From Aspidapion aeneum (taxonomy: Eukaryota > Arthropoda > Insecta > Coleoptera > Brentidae), in NCBI GenBank assembly GCA_963576565.1, contig OY755042.1:10303813-10367812 (forward strand): 64,000 nt of DNA, in the 5' to 3' direction. Positions 1-11,728 of the stretch are shown here, piece after piece. The notes under the pieces were generated by a model, which was given only the letters and a program-made list of their open reading frames with translations, was not told the DNA's origin and did not search any database. The position numbers and the translations under genes were made by a program. The stretch's first letter is position 1. Every line of letters starts with the position of its first letter.

Positions 1-1837
1 GACCGTGTGCGCGAAGTTTCCTGTTTTTCGCCCAAAAAGTAAGTACGGTATTAGCTAAATTCTGTGGCTTGGATAAACAAGAGCCTAAGTGCAATTTTGC
101 CGAAAATGAGTTAGTAGGCCTATCTTAATAACTGAAATGCGTACTTTAAAAAATAATGGTCCTAAATACAAAACCGTGCTGGATTTGAAAATGGTTATGT
201 TAAAAGGGCCCAAAATTCACAACTTTCAGTGTAATAAAGTCCTATGTTCATTATATGCCTTTCTTAGTTGGTGCTATGTTTAGACAGCATAAGATTTTAA
301 AAATAAAAAAGGCTTAATTATTATTTAGGCCCGTATTTTTTAAGCCTACTTGCTCTTGCCTTTTTCTTTGTAGGGCTCAACTGCAAACGTATTCCACACC
401 TCTAAAAAACTTAGGGCCCATCTTGACATTGGCCTTTTTCTATTTATAAATGGCAAAAAATAAAGACCTAAGTGCAGCACGGATTTTTTTTAAATTTGGA
501 TTTTTAAGCCATCATTTTGTATTTTTTTATTTTGTTTTAAAGTTTTTATGTATTTGTATTTTACTGCACTCTAATAATATACTTATTTCTGGAATTTCCT
601 AAATATTTATTAATTTCTATTTTACAAAATTGGCCCTTTAGTTAGGGCTTATGTAAATTAGTCCAAATAGCCAAGGATCTAACGAACAAAAAGAAGTTAA
701 CGCATTAATGTTTTTCCTTGATTCTTGTACTTTTATCAAAATTAACACTTTTAAGTTCTTTCTACGAAAATTTGATTAAATTTGGAGAAAAAATAGCAAA
801 ATGACAAACATTTAAAAATTCGACACAAATCCTTCATTATCTCAAAACTGCATTTTTGCATATAGGCCCTTGTTCGACCAAGCCACAGAATTAATATAGG
901 CAAGTTTTCAATAAGTACCGAATTTATACACCGGTTCTTAATGTTTTGGTAACTATACACAAATGAGATTGTAAATATTTTTTAAAATTTGAGTTTTTCA
1001 AAAAAAATTGAATGTAGACCCTTTGCATTTGTTAAAAAAATAACTATTTTAGCTTCCAATATGTATTTACAAGAAAAAAACTTACTTTATCTGAATTTGC
1101 AGGAACTGGTAAGGCCTGTCCTATGGAACAAACCAAAAAGGCCACTAGAAACCAGTAAAGGTATTTGGAAATCATTTTTCTTAATTATTTTTTATTACAC
1201 TGCCAAAAACTTTGCAAATATGAGAAGTTTCGAAACAAATTCGAAACGTTCACGGTTCTCTAGAGATTTGAAATGAACTCTGTTTTAAGGTTTAACACCG
1301 TGTAACAAAACTCTCTGAAAAGGCACTACTTTAAAATTAAGAAACAATAAATAATTTTGTTTTATGTCCGTCGGAAAATACAAAGCGCGCACTTTGGCCA
1401 ATTTAAAAGCCGTCTGTCTTTCGGTTTGCGGTGATTTTACGATCTTAAGATTTCACTCCTGCACCACAAGCTTTTATATCCTCGGAGGACGACACTGCGT
1501 GCGCACATTTATTTTTTTCTACTTACTATATTTTTACTACATTTAAGGCATAACTAAATATTTTTCTCGCACTTTAGGGATAAATTTAGCCCTGATATTC
1601 ATACCTTCCGTCAAAAATACTATTTACATAATTTTTTGTTTAAGAATAAAAAAATAGCTCGGTGGTGAGGAGGCACCGTCCTCCCTCCTTGACATAAAGC
1701 TTATACTCTTTAGTTCCAGTAAAAAAATAACCAATTCAAACCGCAATTTTTTAACAAATATAATTTTTTTTACAAATTTTTTACACAAGAATAAGGTACA
1801 TAATTTTTTCAAAAATTTTTAGTTTGGTTCGGTTTGG
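1..1837. other. AT-rich stretch, no gene recognised
   Basis: Only short open frames with no recognisable motif are present. No tandem repeat or inverted-repeat pair was seen by eye. It may be old intergenic or transposon-derived DNA. Confidence 0.5.
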
Positions 1838-3090
1838 TACTACTATTATGTCGGTTTAGAACGTTTTTCTACGTTGTCCGACGGCTATTCTCCACCTCCT
1901 TCGATCCTGAAAATCATCTTCCGTCAGGTTTTTTTGACTCATTGATCTTTGGATTGACTGTTGCCATTCCAGTTTAGGACGCCCTCTTTTTCTGCCCCCT
2001 ATTGGTTGCCATTCTAGGACCTGCTTTGATAATCTTTCGTCGTTCATCCGTTGTACATGGCCGTACCATATCAGTTGTCTTTTAGTGATGTCATCCGTTA
2101 TGCTTTCCTCGATTCCCATTCTTTCTTTTATGATCTCATTTCTTAGATATTCTCATTGATCTTCTTATTGCATTCATTTCGACACTTTCCAGTTTTGCTT
2201 TGTTTTTTTCTGTTACGCGACAAATCTCTATTCCATACAACAGCGTGCTTTTCACCATTGTTTCGTATATGTTAACAACATTTACATTCTTTTTTATCTC
2301 TCTGCTCCATAAAATACTGTTAAGACAACCAATAACCTTTTTTGCTTTTACTATTCTTTTTTCCAGTTCTTTAGAGTCTGTTCTTGTCTTATAAAATGTG
2401 ACACCCAAGTATGCATAATCATTGCATGGAGAAATTGTTCGTCCATTATCTAGTTCTAACTCACTGGATTCGTTTCCAATACATAAGTACTGTGTCTTGT
2501 CCACGTTCACTGTTAACCTTCACTTTTGGTATTCTTCCGTTAACTTTCTCATCATATACTCCATGTCTTCTTAATCATTAGCTACAAGTACTTGGTCGTT
2601 AGCAAACTGTAGTGTGTATATGGTAAATCGGTCGTTAAGTTGTATTCCCATGCCTTGTACTTTACGTTTCCAATTTTTTAGAGCTACTGCGATATATATT
2701 TTAAAAAGAGTTGGAGAGATACATCCCTTTCTTAAGCCTTTCGTTACCTGGAATTTTTTTGGAAGTCGATTTCCGATTTTAATTTTGGATTTTGACCCTT
2801 TGTTAAGTTCTTTTATCGCTTTTATATATGTATAATTAATATTAGTTTGTTCTAACAATGTCCATAATTTTTTTACTGGAACGGTATCATAAGCTTTTTG
2901 TAGGTCCACAAAGGTAACATGAGTCTCTGTATTTCCGGCACTCCTTTTCTCAATTACTTGTTTAAGACAAAAAACATTATCACAACAAGATCTGCCTGCA
3001 CAAAACCCAGTTTGCTCTTCTTCTTCTTGGTCTTGAAAATCATTCTCTATTAGGTCTCTAAGAATCCGGTTTGGTTTGGTCCCAAACAGT
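1838..3090 (-). mobile_element. Non-LTR retrotransposon, 5'-truncated copy 1 (reverse transcriptase and 3' end)
   Basis: Read on the minus strand, this is the C-terminal half of a LINE reverse transcriptase broken into three frames (about 3075-2571, 2510-2136 and 2119-1856). Recognisable pieces are TGFCAGRSCCDNVFCLKQ, VDLQKAYDTVPV (motif A) and GCISPTLFKIYI (motif B). The catalytic box reads FAND instead of the FADD seen in the sister copies, so it is inactive. The C-terminal tail GRKRGRPKLEWQQSIQ follows, then a stop. The 3' end on the minus strand ends in TAG-type triplets instead of poly(A). Two relatives lie at 11729-12721 and 51478-52985. The clade (RTE, I-like or other) is not certain. 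It ends abruptly near 3090, as expected of 5' truncation. Confidence 0.9.
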
Positions 3091-4803
3091 TTTTTTGTTT
3101 TGCTGCCTCCTTGGCTCCTCCACCCCTGACATCCTGGATCCGGCACTGGGGTGTTATTGGATAACACCCCATTTTGAGAAAAAAGAACTTCATAGGAACA
3201 TAATATGTAAATGTTTTTGTGAAATTTAGTACACACTTTTTATTCATTAAGAGGCATTTTCTGACCGTGTTTTTTAATTTCGACCAGTGGCGTTCGTGCG
3301 GGAATTGCTTTCGGTATTTTTAATAAATTGTTTTTCCTCGTAAGAGGTCTGTCGATATGCAAATGAATGAATTTATTTTATATACAAAAACTGTACGTAC
3401 GTCAAAAGAAAAAAAAATGTATTCCATCTCGATTAAAAAAACAAACAACAAAATTTCAAAAAACAGTGGCGTACCAATATTTTCTTCCAAGGGTGGATAG
3501 GGAACTGTAAACCGGCACGGGGAAAAAAATAGGCGATCGGCCCATGTTTCACACAAAGGCAAAACTGCAAGAACGCTAATCAAAAAAAGTATTTTATTAC
3601 AACGACTTAAATTCCTAATTAATATACATTAAGCCCAAGATCTGTGGCGGATCCAAGATTTACGATGGAAAACGCACCAAAAACAAAAATATTTTTTCTT
3701 TGTAATTTAAAAAAATTCTAAATCTTAAAATCTACAATCATCGGTAAATAACATTTGCAGCAGGCGAAAATAAGGTAATTTTTGTTAAAAAATTAGAACA
3801 ACAAAAATACATTTTGAAAGAAACTGCGGTTTATGTACTTCTACCCCCCAGGTACGGCCTTGTTGTGGGCCATTCTACCTACCTAGAAATCGGAATCCGA
3901 AATTCAATAATAAATAAGTGCTTGAAAATGTGACTCAGATTTTCGTGTTTTTGGTTGATTTAATTTTCCTAGAAGCAGAAAACAAATAGGACGTACTAGA
4001 TAAATTTTAATTTGTTTTTCTGTTATTCAATTGCTTAAAACGTAGTCGTTGGCAGTGACGTAGACTTTTTTAAGAGCTCTTGCGGATAGTATTTTACCGG
4101 AGTGTTTTTTTGCGAAAAATTTACGGGTGCAAGCACGGAGTTCTGTGTAGGGGACGTAATTACCCCCTGGATTCTAAAACCAACATATGTATTATTATTT
4201 GAAACATCATCCTTTATTTCTTCAAGAAAATCCAGAAATTTAGGTTACAAAATTTTCGCCAAATTTCATCACTTCGCATTATTGCTACGAGGATGGATCA
4301 AATATAAACAAGCCTTTATTTATAAACTAGTTATTTAGAAACATGACACAAAACAGAATGTTTTTCTACTTTTCTACACATTTCCTTCTCTGTTAATACA
4401 CTTTTCCCAACGGTGGGTGTGCTTTCGGGCTGTTCGGCCGTCGTCGTTGGAAATTCGTTCTCGACGTTTCGCCATCTCGAGTGGATGGCATCTTCAGGAG
4501 ATGTTGACTGTTTGTCGGCTTCTCGAAGACTGGTTCACCAGTCTTTGCTTATTTTGCAAAAAAGATGAGCTTATTTTTACCCTCAACATATAGTTACCAT
4601 CACATTGATGATTGTTCATTCAGAATGAACTTATCAACGGAAGAAGAAACGGAGGTAAGTTGTATTCACTGTTTAGGGTTCGGTTCGGTTCGGAACAATG
4701 GTTCGGTTCGATTCGGTTCGGAACAATAGTTCGGTTCGGTTTGGAACAATGGTTCGGTTCGGTTCGTATTATTTTTACCACCTCATCAAAATCAGCTTGG
4801 CAA
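3091..4803. other. Non-coding stretch with degenerate repeat pieces
   Basis: No gene was recognised. CAGTGGCGT motifs at about 3285 and 3465 resemble the MITE termini at 11528 and 33185, but no paired ends or target duplication were found. About 4437-4510 carries a stem-forming motif of the kind seen near Penelope-like element ends (weak). About 4676-4770 is a degenerate GGTTC-type simple repeat that is read as short ORFs on both strands. Confidence 0.4.
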
Positions 4804-4805
4804 TA

Positions 4806-6580
4806 ACGTAAATGCACCCGAATCCGTCCACCCTCCTAATTCCGGTCAACGCACTTAATACACGATATTTACTGCACACCTAATGTTACGTCTTCGAAAC
4901 ATTAGAATTTCGGATCCGACATCCCCTCTCCAGTGATGCACCTGTGCGAAACTCTAAAACATTTCGCTGTATTAGTTCAATTAAAACAATTGTGGCGACA
5001 TGTACTAATTTAGTTTGAGCTTTCAAAAAAGTTAATTCGCGATAAATAAAAAAAGTGAATTTTTCAAAAAAAAAACAAATTCCTGGTGATTATTATTTTA
5101 TTTTATTTAACTAAGTAACTTTTTTTTGTAAATAATGTAAAAATAAACGTTTTATATGAGATTTTACCGCGGACGGAATAGGGAGATAGCAAAAAAAGCC
5201 TTTCTCCTGATTCTGTCCACGCGGCCGGAATCGGGGTTTTACAAGGCCTAGTAAATTTTTGTTGTATTTTTTACAATTGATGAGTTAAACAGAAAATAAT
5301 AAAGTTATTAAAATTTGGAACTATTGCTCTTTTTGCTAATCTAATTCCGTCCTAGTGTTTTTGTAATATATTTTGGTTTTTGCGAGCCTAAGCATACGGT
5401 AAATTGCTTTTCGGAAATAATTGTTTGGGTAAAATTTAATTATTAATAAGTCTTGAAATAACTATATTTTGTTTAAATTAACTTAATTTATTCGACAATT
5501 GCTATAAACTACACTATTTTAAAGCGATTTGTAGTAAAATTAAAACTATTCTACAAGAAAACATCAGAAATATGGTAAAAAAAAGGCTTTATTGGCCAGT
5601 AGAAGCAGTAAAAGTGAATTTATGGAGTATGAAAGAAGAATTCAAAAAGAAAAAAAAACGATAAAATTGAAAGAATGCAAATGAGAAAGAAAAAACAGGA
5701 AGAGATTGCATAAAAGAAAACAAACAAGAAAAGTACAAAAAAAGCAAATGCAGTTCTGGAACCAGAGAATCAACAAGAAAATTTAGGGTCAAATGAGATT
5801 TGCTACAAAAAGGATGAGTTTGTTATTTTTCGTTACGATGATGAGTATTTTCTCGGAATAGTACTTGAACAAAATAAAGATGGTGTCCGCATAAAATCTA
5901 TGAGAGTGAGTGGAAAGTTTTGGAAATGGCTTTAAAACGATGATGTTTCGGTATATGCATTTGAGGATGTTATTTTAAAAATACCTGCACCTACACAAAT
6001 ATCCAACAGACGAATCTACAGTGTTCCAGAAATGGATGATATTTCCAGAAAAGGTTTTTATATGCTTTAGAATAAAATTGTTTACAATTTTAAGATTTGT
6101 TAATGTTTTTCTAAATGTTCATAGCTTTAAGTTTTTTTTAATGTCCAGTATGAAATTTTTTTTCTTAATAATTCAATAAACTAATATAACAAAATACAAA
6201 GGTTATATTATTAACAATTAAATGAGAAAGTTAAAATTTGATGCTGATCTAAAAAGAACATAATACAGTAATTTGTATCCAGACCAATAAGCGTTAAACC
6301 TATAGGACGGAATAGGGGGCCCTAACGGACGGAATTAGGGAAATCATTAATAGGGTGGACGGGTTAAGGTGATTTGAGATTTTTCTAGATGTGAGTATTT
6401 TATATATTTTTTTTCTTACCCAATCGGCCTATTTTGTCAAAATTTAAAAAAAAAACGTTAATTTAATTAGTTTTTTGTAAATTAAAACTTTTTGAAGGCG
6501 CGACATATATTTTCTTCTGTATCTTTTTGTCAGATTTTCTTATCTGTGTTATCAGTGGACGGAATTTGGTGCTTTTACGT
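4806..6580. mobile_element. pogo/Tc1-like DNA transposon remnant with TA target duplication
   Basis: The ends are inverted repeats: 26 bp starting ACGTAAATGCACC on the left match the reverse complement of the right end at about 22 of 26 positions. TA flanks both sides (4804-4805 and 6581-6582), the Tc1/mariner/pogo target duplication. Further GGACGGAAT-type motifs occur in the subterminal regions at about 5172, 6305 and 6330. The 1.8-kb length and the single decayed coding block inside suggest a deletion derivative. The superfamily assignment rests on the TA duplication and on the internal protein tail, so it is provisional. Confidence 0.7.
5600..6070 (+). pseudogene. Decayed C-terminal part of a transposon-encoded protein
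   Basis: One reading frame gives a lysine/glutamate-rich, coiled-coil-like stretch (KSEFMEYERRIQKEKK and on). A compact beta-type module follows, running KKDEFVIFRYDDEYFLGIV, GKFWKWL, then AFEDVILKIPAPTQISNRR. From memory of the family, this layout (charged linker, then an SH3/Tudor-like module with a KxWKWP-like core) closes many insect transposase-derived proteins. The frame holds in-frame stops, including a TAA directly after the WKWL motif at about 5934. No DDE catalytic region was found upstream. It lies entirely within the terminal inverted repeats at 4806-6580, so it probably belongs to that element. Exact function is unknown. Confidence 0.55.
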
Positions 6581-6718
6581 TATTTGCGTGATGACAGACA
6601 CACACAAAAATTGTGAAAATTGCATTTTTGATATCTAAGTAGGTATTTAAAAATTATTCAATGTACTAAAATATGGCGATTGCACATGCTGGTTATGAAA
6701 ACGAGTTGATAACATGTC

Positions 6719-6844
6719 ATGGATAAGAACTGCGCTCAAGCTCGCTTGATGCGCAATACCAAGTGATAGATATGAATATGTGATGGATAAGAACTGAGCT
6801 CGGGCTCGTTTGAATCGCTATTCCAGGTGATAGATATGAATATG
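6719..6844. repeat. Two-copy tandem duplication, 64-bp unit
   Basis: Units at 6719-6782 and 6783-6844 both begin ATGGATAAGAACTG and end GATAGATATGAATATG, with several substitutions between them. The remaining sequence from 6583 to 7176 holds nothing recognisable. Confidence 0.75.
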
Positions 6845-7658
6845 CGGCCCGGGCGCCATCTTGGATTTAAGACGTCAAACCGACCCTCATACTCAAATTG
6901 AAGGCAAACACCCGGTGACTTAAAATTTTGAGATATATTACCAATCGATCTAGCGTAATTTAAAGACCCCCTCAGGAGTCCGACCTTACGATCGAAAATT
7001 TTAATTTCCTCTTTATCATAAATACGATTATACAATTTTTTCTTTGTTATAAACATGTGTATAGTAAAAAATTATTAACGCGAGTATATGTAAAACAATA
7101 ACTAGAGAGATTTTAAGACTATACAGGGCTATGAACCACACGTAAACCCTAAAAAAAAACAGAAGAGTTACACACTTAGGGTTACCAGATAAAAACGTCT
7201 CTAACCAGGACCAGCCGTCAAGAAAATCCGGACAGAATCCGGACGTCAAAATTTTTTCGGTGCCACACACAAAAAATCAACTTTTTTTTTATTGAAACAA
7301 TAACTAATAAGTAACATAATATACCTACTATTTTATAGGTACTTTTCACTGCTTTGTATTTTATTCAACAGCGTTGAATTTGTAGGCAGAAGTACAAAAT
7401 ATCTTAAATTGCATGTATGAAGTCATGAGTATTCCTTTTACAGAAGATAAAAGCAGCCTATTTCTTTCTTTGGTCCACTGGGTAGAAATACTTGCATTAA
7501 AATATTTTGCCAATTTTTGTGGGTAGGCAGATTGTGGTCATCAGAAGTAAAATTGTCTGATATGTACTTTTTTAGAATACTAACTCCATCAAAAAAATTG
7601 TGTGTGCTTAAGACCACACGGCAGAAGTGTAATTCAACAAGGCGAAATTAATATAGAC

Positions 7659-7930
7659 ACTTATTGGAATAAAACCTGACCCTATTTTAAAATCGACCCT
7701 ATGGTGACACATTTACATATAAAAAGCAGCTGATCTCCTTCAAAATTCGGCCTTTGTGTATTTAAAAACCGGATTTATTCGTGTCGGTATTTATTAAATG
7801 AAAATTAGCGTCTGTATTATTAAATTTCACTTTGGTATGTCAATTTTGCGAGGTCAGCTGTTAGTTTTCTGTGTAAATGTGTCAAAATAAAGTCGATTCT
7901 AAAATAAAGTCAGGTTTTATTCCAATAAGT
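7659..7930. mobile_element. Foldback MITE nested in the hAT element
   Basis: The left arm begins ACTTATTGGAATAAAACC and the right arm ends with its reverse complement GGTTTTATTCCAATAAGT. Pairing continues inward through a TTTTAAAATCGAC/GTCGATTCTAAAA block and a GACACATTTACA/TGTAAATGTGTC block. No target duplication was resolved. Confidence 0.7.
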
Positions 7931-7945
7931 CCCTATTATTACTAC

Positions 7946-9875
7946 TTTAAGCGGGGTCTTAACATAACGTTTTACCTTACGTCTTGCCTGTCAGTCACAA
8001 GGGTCAAGTATGACGGTTGAAAGACTAGCGTAGACACTTGATAGTTTTAACGTACGTTTTTAGATCAGTTTTTGATACAAAACGATGTTTTTATTGGAAA
8101 ACAATGCGCGATCCGGTCAGTTCTCTAGGCGGTCTTCCGTCTTAAATCACGAGTCGTTAAATACCGAGATGAATTCCATCAAAGGAGCATGCGCCAAAAT
8201 TAACGTCAATATGTCTAATTTAAATTATTGGCGCGAATACCGGGATTGGCGCGAGATCGAAGAGCTTAACGTATAATAAAAAATTCAAGGTATAAAATAA
8301 TGGTCAATTCTAATTTTTAGGTATGATTTTATGTAGGTACCGGGTGGTTTTTTATAACCTGAGCACTCAGCAACTTTATCATTGAAAATAAAGGGCTATA
8401 ATAAATTGTAGATTTTTTTTGGTTAATTATGATGATGATAAACTTTAAAAGCCAACATAATTTTTTTCTATCCGTCACCATGTACAGGGTGTCCCAAATT
8501 CGATGTTTTTGGGGAGTTTCGGGTATTTCTAGAGGAACTAAAAAAACCTCATCAACCTTTGCGACACTCAAATTTCAAAAGAACCTTAAGGTGAAAATCG
8601 CATTTTGATATAGCAAGCCGTTTTTAAACTACGGGGTGTTTTTAAAAAGTCTGCATTTTGGGAAGGGGTCTATAACTTGTTTATTTATTAATATTTTTAT
8701 TTCTGTGAAATAGACACTTTTTTAAGAGGAATTCAACTGTTAAATTAAATTTCATTTGTCACGTTTAGTTTTTGAGATATCACATAAAATTAATTTTTCT
8801 TTATGGGATTAGTGGGATTTCTTTATATTTTGGTTTTTTTTTATTTTTACCACATATTTTAGTTTGCTTAATATTAAAAAATAATAAAGAGGTGATTAAA
8901 AAATAAAAATAAAGAAAACAATAAAAAAAATTAAAAATTAAAATATTGAGTGTGATACATCATTTTAAAGGAAATTTAAGAGAGAGTTTTAGAGTTATTC
9001 TGTAAGAAAAATAACAACTTTATGCAATATTTTAAAAACCAAAAGAGATAAATAAAAACCGTTGACATCTGTCAATTCTTCAAGAAAAGATCTATAAGAA
9101 AGCTATTTACACAAAAGCAAAATGCAGACAAAAACACTCGGTAGCTTAAAAACGGCTTGCTATATCTAAATGTAGTTTTCACCTTTAGGATTCTCTTAAA
9201 ATTTGAGCGTCGCAAAGGGGGCTCAGTTTTTTTCTTTCTCCCCTAAAAATACCCGACACCACAAAAAAACAACGAATTTGGGACACCCTGTACAGGGTGT
9301 GACAATAAAGTCGATTTTTTGAGAGGGAACACCCTGTAGATTCGTCTTTTCTTTTTGATTTCAAACATATACAATATCTATGTGCTGCGATTAATATTTT
9401 TTGAGGTATATGCAGTATTTCTTCTATATGCATTTCACGTTTATTTTGTTTTGCCATGGGAGTATTGACAAATTTAAATGCGCTAAATCTTTTAAAAAAA
9501 TGTTTATCGTAGCATAGACATACAGTAGAACCCATTTCAAATTAAATTGGGCACTAAATAATTTGTCACACAACTTGCACGTCACCGGCATTTTCACAGC
9601 ACAAAAACGACGAATTTTCATCAAAAAGAACTGGGAATTATTAAAGTTTTGCTGTATAAAACCATACTGAAATATCTCTCAGTTGATTGGTTGGCAGAAG
9701 TGACAGATCAACGCTTGCGCACCGTCTTGGAATTCATCTCGGTATTTAACGACTCGTCTTAAATCAGTTCAAGTAAAACGTCCGTTTTTCCGTCTACACA
9801 CAAAGTTTTACTTGATGCGTTATGACTGAACAGGCAAGATGTAAGGTAAATCGTTATGTGAAAACCCCGCTTAAA
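7946..9875. mobile_element. Long foldback element interrupted by another insertion
   Basis: Outer arms start TTTAAGCGGGGT at 7946 and end with ACCCCGCTTAAA-type sequence at 9875. Pairing extends through the CTTGCCTG blocks (7983 and 9830) and a shared TAAATACCGAGATGAATTCC block near 8159 and, inverted, near 9732. The arms are about 150-230 bp with indels. Between them lies the element at 8485-9290. No coding capacity was recognised. Confidence 0.65.
8485..9290. mobile_element. Mariner-type MITE, CAGGGTGTCCC family, copy 1
   Basis: The ends CAGGGTGTCCCAAATTCG and CGAATTTGGGACACCCTG are perfect inverted repeats flanked by TA (8483-8484 and 9291-9292). The interior also pairs: TTTTTAAACTACGGGGTG at about 8621 matches the inverted sequence near 9150. 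A related element lies at 31069-31983 and a single end lies at about 63413. A 44-bp miniature with CAGGGTGT/ACACCCTG ends follows at 9293-9336 and shares the TA. Confidence 0.7.
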
Positions 9876-10686
9876 GGTGAATTCACACTGCTAAATTTAT
9901 CGACGATGATTGTTTAATTACATTTTTTGAAAGTAGTTTATGTTGCATTATTTGATGTTTATAAAGGCGGCTACTTTAAAATCCGGACGTTTATGTAAAA
10001 TCCGCCCGGACCCACCCGGACGTAGTAAAAATCCGGACATGTCCGAATTAATCCGGACGTCTGGTAACCCTATACACACTATAAAGTGAGCTAGCGTTAA
10101 TAGTTTGTAAAGATTAAAGACTTTGATGATTTAAATGAATCACTATAAAATAAGGTAAGAAAAGTAAACTAAAGTATAGTTTTTGAAAAGACACCTGAAA
10201 TACTCCTAATACGGGGTTCTATCGATTTCATGAAATTTTGCTATATTCTGCCCTTCAAAAGTTATCCAAATTCATATAAAATCTTCCTGGTATAATTTCA
10301 ACCCTACCGACAGAGAAAAGACGGTGCCCTTTGCGGTCCGAGCACAAAGTATTTGTTTTGTGAGATGCACTTTTAATTGCTTTCAGGTGTTCTTTGCGGA
10401 ACCCCTTTAGTCGGCAGTATGCAGAGTTAGAAAATAAATCAGTGTCGTTTCTGTAGGTATAGGAATAGAAAGTTTTATTATCTATTTTTATTTCTTTAGT
10501 TTACGCCATAATGAAATGAAATAATTTTCATGAGTATATCTACCGCCGCCCATGTCACTTTCTTTAAAGGATATGCCGATGGTCGGCATTAACCTTTGTT
10601 CAACTGACTCTGCAAAAACTATAACAAAAAATGGTTTTGTAAGGAATATCGCATACCTACGTTATAGGTAATCAGGCAGGTAATGC

Positions 10687-10901
10687 GACATATCACTGCT
10701 GCCGATTAGCCGCCGGACCTTACGCTGGGCCAACTCGCAGCCATGCCAGGACAATTTCGCCGCCGGGAAAATTCGCCTGTGCCGTGGTTTTAGTTTATTT
10801 CGTAAAGTAGATAAACATAGAGGCGAGTAAGGTCGGCGCACGAAGAGTTGGCCCGGCGGTCAGTAGGGTCCGATGCGGCGAATCGGGGGCGGTGAATTGT
10901 C
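10687..10901. repeat. GC-rich inverted-repeat element
   Basis: A 215-bp GC-rich island in AT-rich DNA. The left side GACATATCACTGCTGCCGAT pairs imperfectly with the right side, whose reverse complement begins GACAATTCACCGCCCCCGAT. Both halves contain GGGCCAACTC-type blocks in inverted orientation. It is probably a small foldback MITE. No target duplication was resolved. The surrounding stretch 10081-11519 holds nothing else I recognise. Confidence 0.55.
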
Positions 10902-11527
10902 TTAGACGGCATTTTTTAACCACTTACTACAAATTAATTGTTTACATAGAATTTTAAATTTAATTTTTAGAAGCTACGAGAGCCGAATTTCCTTTGCCGA
11001 GTTTACGAAAACCTCAACGGATTCTTGCTGCTCTGCGTTTCCAAAGTAGAAAAAATACATTTATTGTATTTAAGTTACCTTATCTTTAAAGATATTTAAA
11101 AAACTTTTTTACTGTTAAAAGAACATTTGTTTTTCAATGTCAATATAGTGCCCGGCACAATTAGTGCCTGGCCTTATTGCAATAAGTCCCTATTAAGCTT
11201 CTGTTTTACTGTGAATATAACGTTAGAACTAACATTCAACCTAACGTTATGTTTTTTAATTAAACATTATTTTGACTTAATTAAAATGTTTTTATGTTTA
11301 GTGGCTTTTTGTCTTAAAACAAATCCAAAGATGTGTAAAATAAATTTTTAACACACAATCTGAATTGTAATAAACCACGAAGCACCTACTTTGTAGCTAC
11401 TTTCATCAAGTTGGAGTAATTCAGGGCAGAAGTTGGAATAATACACGGTAATGGGTTCTGGCAACTCAAAAATTTCAAATCAGGGTCTGGTTTGGCCCTA
11501 TTTCCTCGGTATTGATACAAATCTACT

Positions 11528-11720
11528 CAGTGGCGTATATAGAAAAAAGTTTCGGGGTGGGCCCGAAGCAGTTTTCGGGGGGGGGGGGGGCCGAGACCCC
11601 ATGAGGGCGTATTTTATGCTATTTTATGTTTTTATTTATGAAATATGTCGAAAATATCTAAAAAAATCTAAGCTTCGGGGGGGCCCGGGCCCCCCAGGCC
11701 CCCCCATATATACGCCAGTG
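11528..11720. mobile_element. hAT-type MITE (CAGTGGCGTATATA family), copy 1
   Basis: The termini CAGTGGCGTATATA and TATATACGCCAGTG are inverted repeats with one mismatch. The perfect 8-bp duplication AATCTACT flanks the element (11520-11527 and 11721-11728). The interior contains runs of G and of C near the two ends and an AT-rich core. The second copy is at 33185-33366. The insertion lies right at the TAG-type tail of the LINE copy that follows. Confidence 0.9.
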
Positions 11721-11728
11721 AATCTACT

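Larger units (their letters stand above)
7177..10072. mobile_element. hAT-type element, 2.9 kb, non-autonomous, with nested insertions
   Basis: The element is bounded by perfect 12-bp terminal inverted repeats TAGGGTTACCAG / CTGGTAACCCTA. It is flanked by a perfect 8-bp target-site duplication TACACACT (7169-7176 and 10073-10080). An 8-bp duplication is the hAT hallmark. Subterminal TCCGGAC motifs recur at both ends (about 7230-7245 and 9980-10060). No transposase coding frame was found, so it would depend on a helper. Most of its length is occupied by other foldback elements: 7659-7930, and 7946-9875, which itself contains 8485-9290. Confidence 0.85.

Noticed and set aside
4437..4510. Hammerhead ribozyme in a Penelope-like element end
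   Set aside because: On the minus strand CTGAAGATG and CGAAACG stand around a stem, but the required CTGATGA core is not present.
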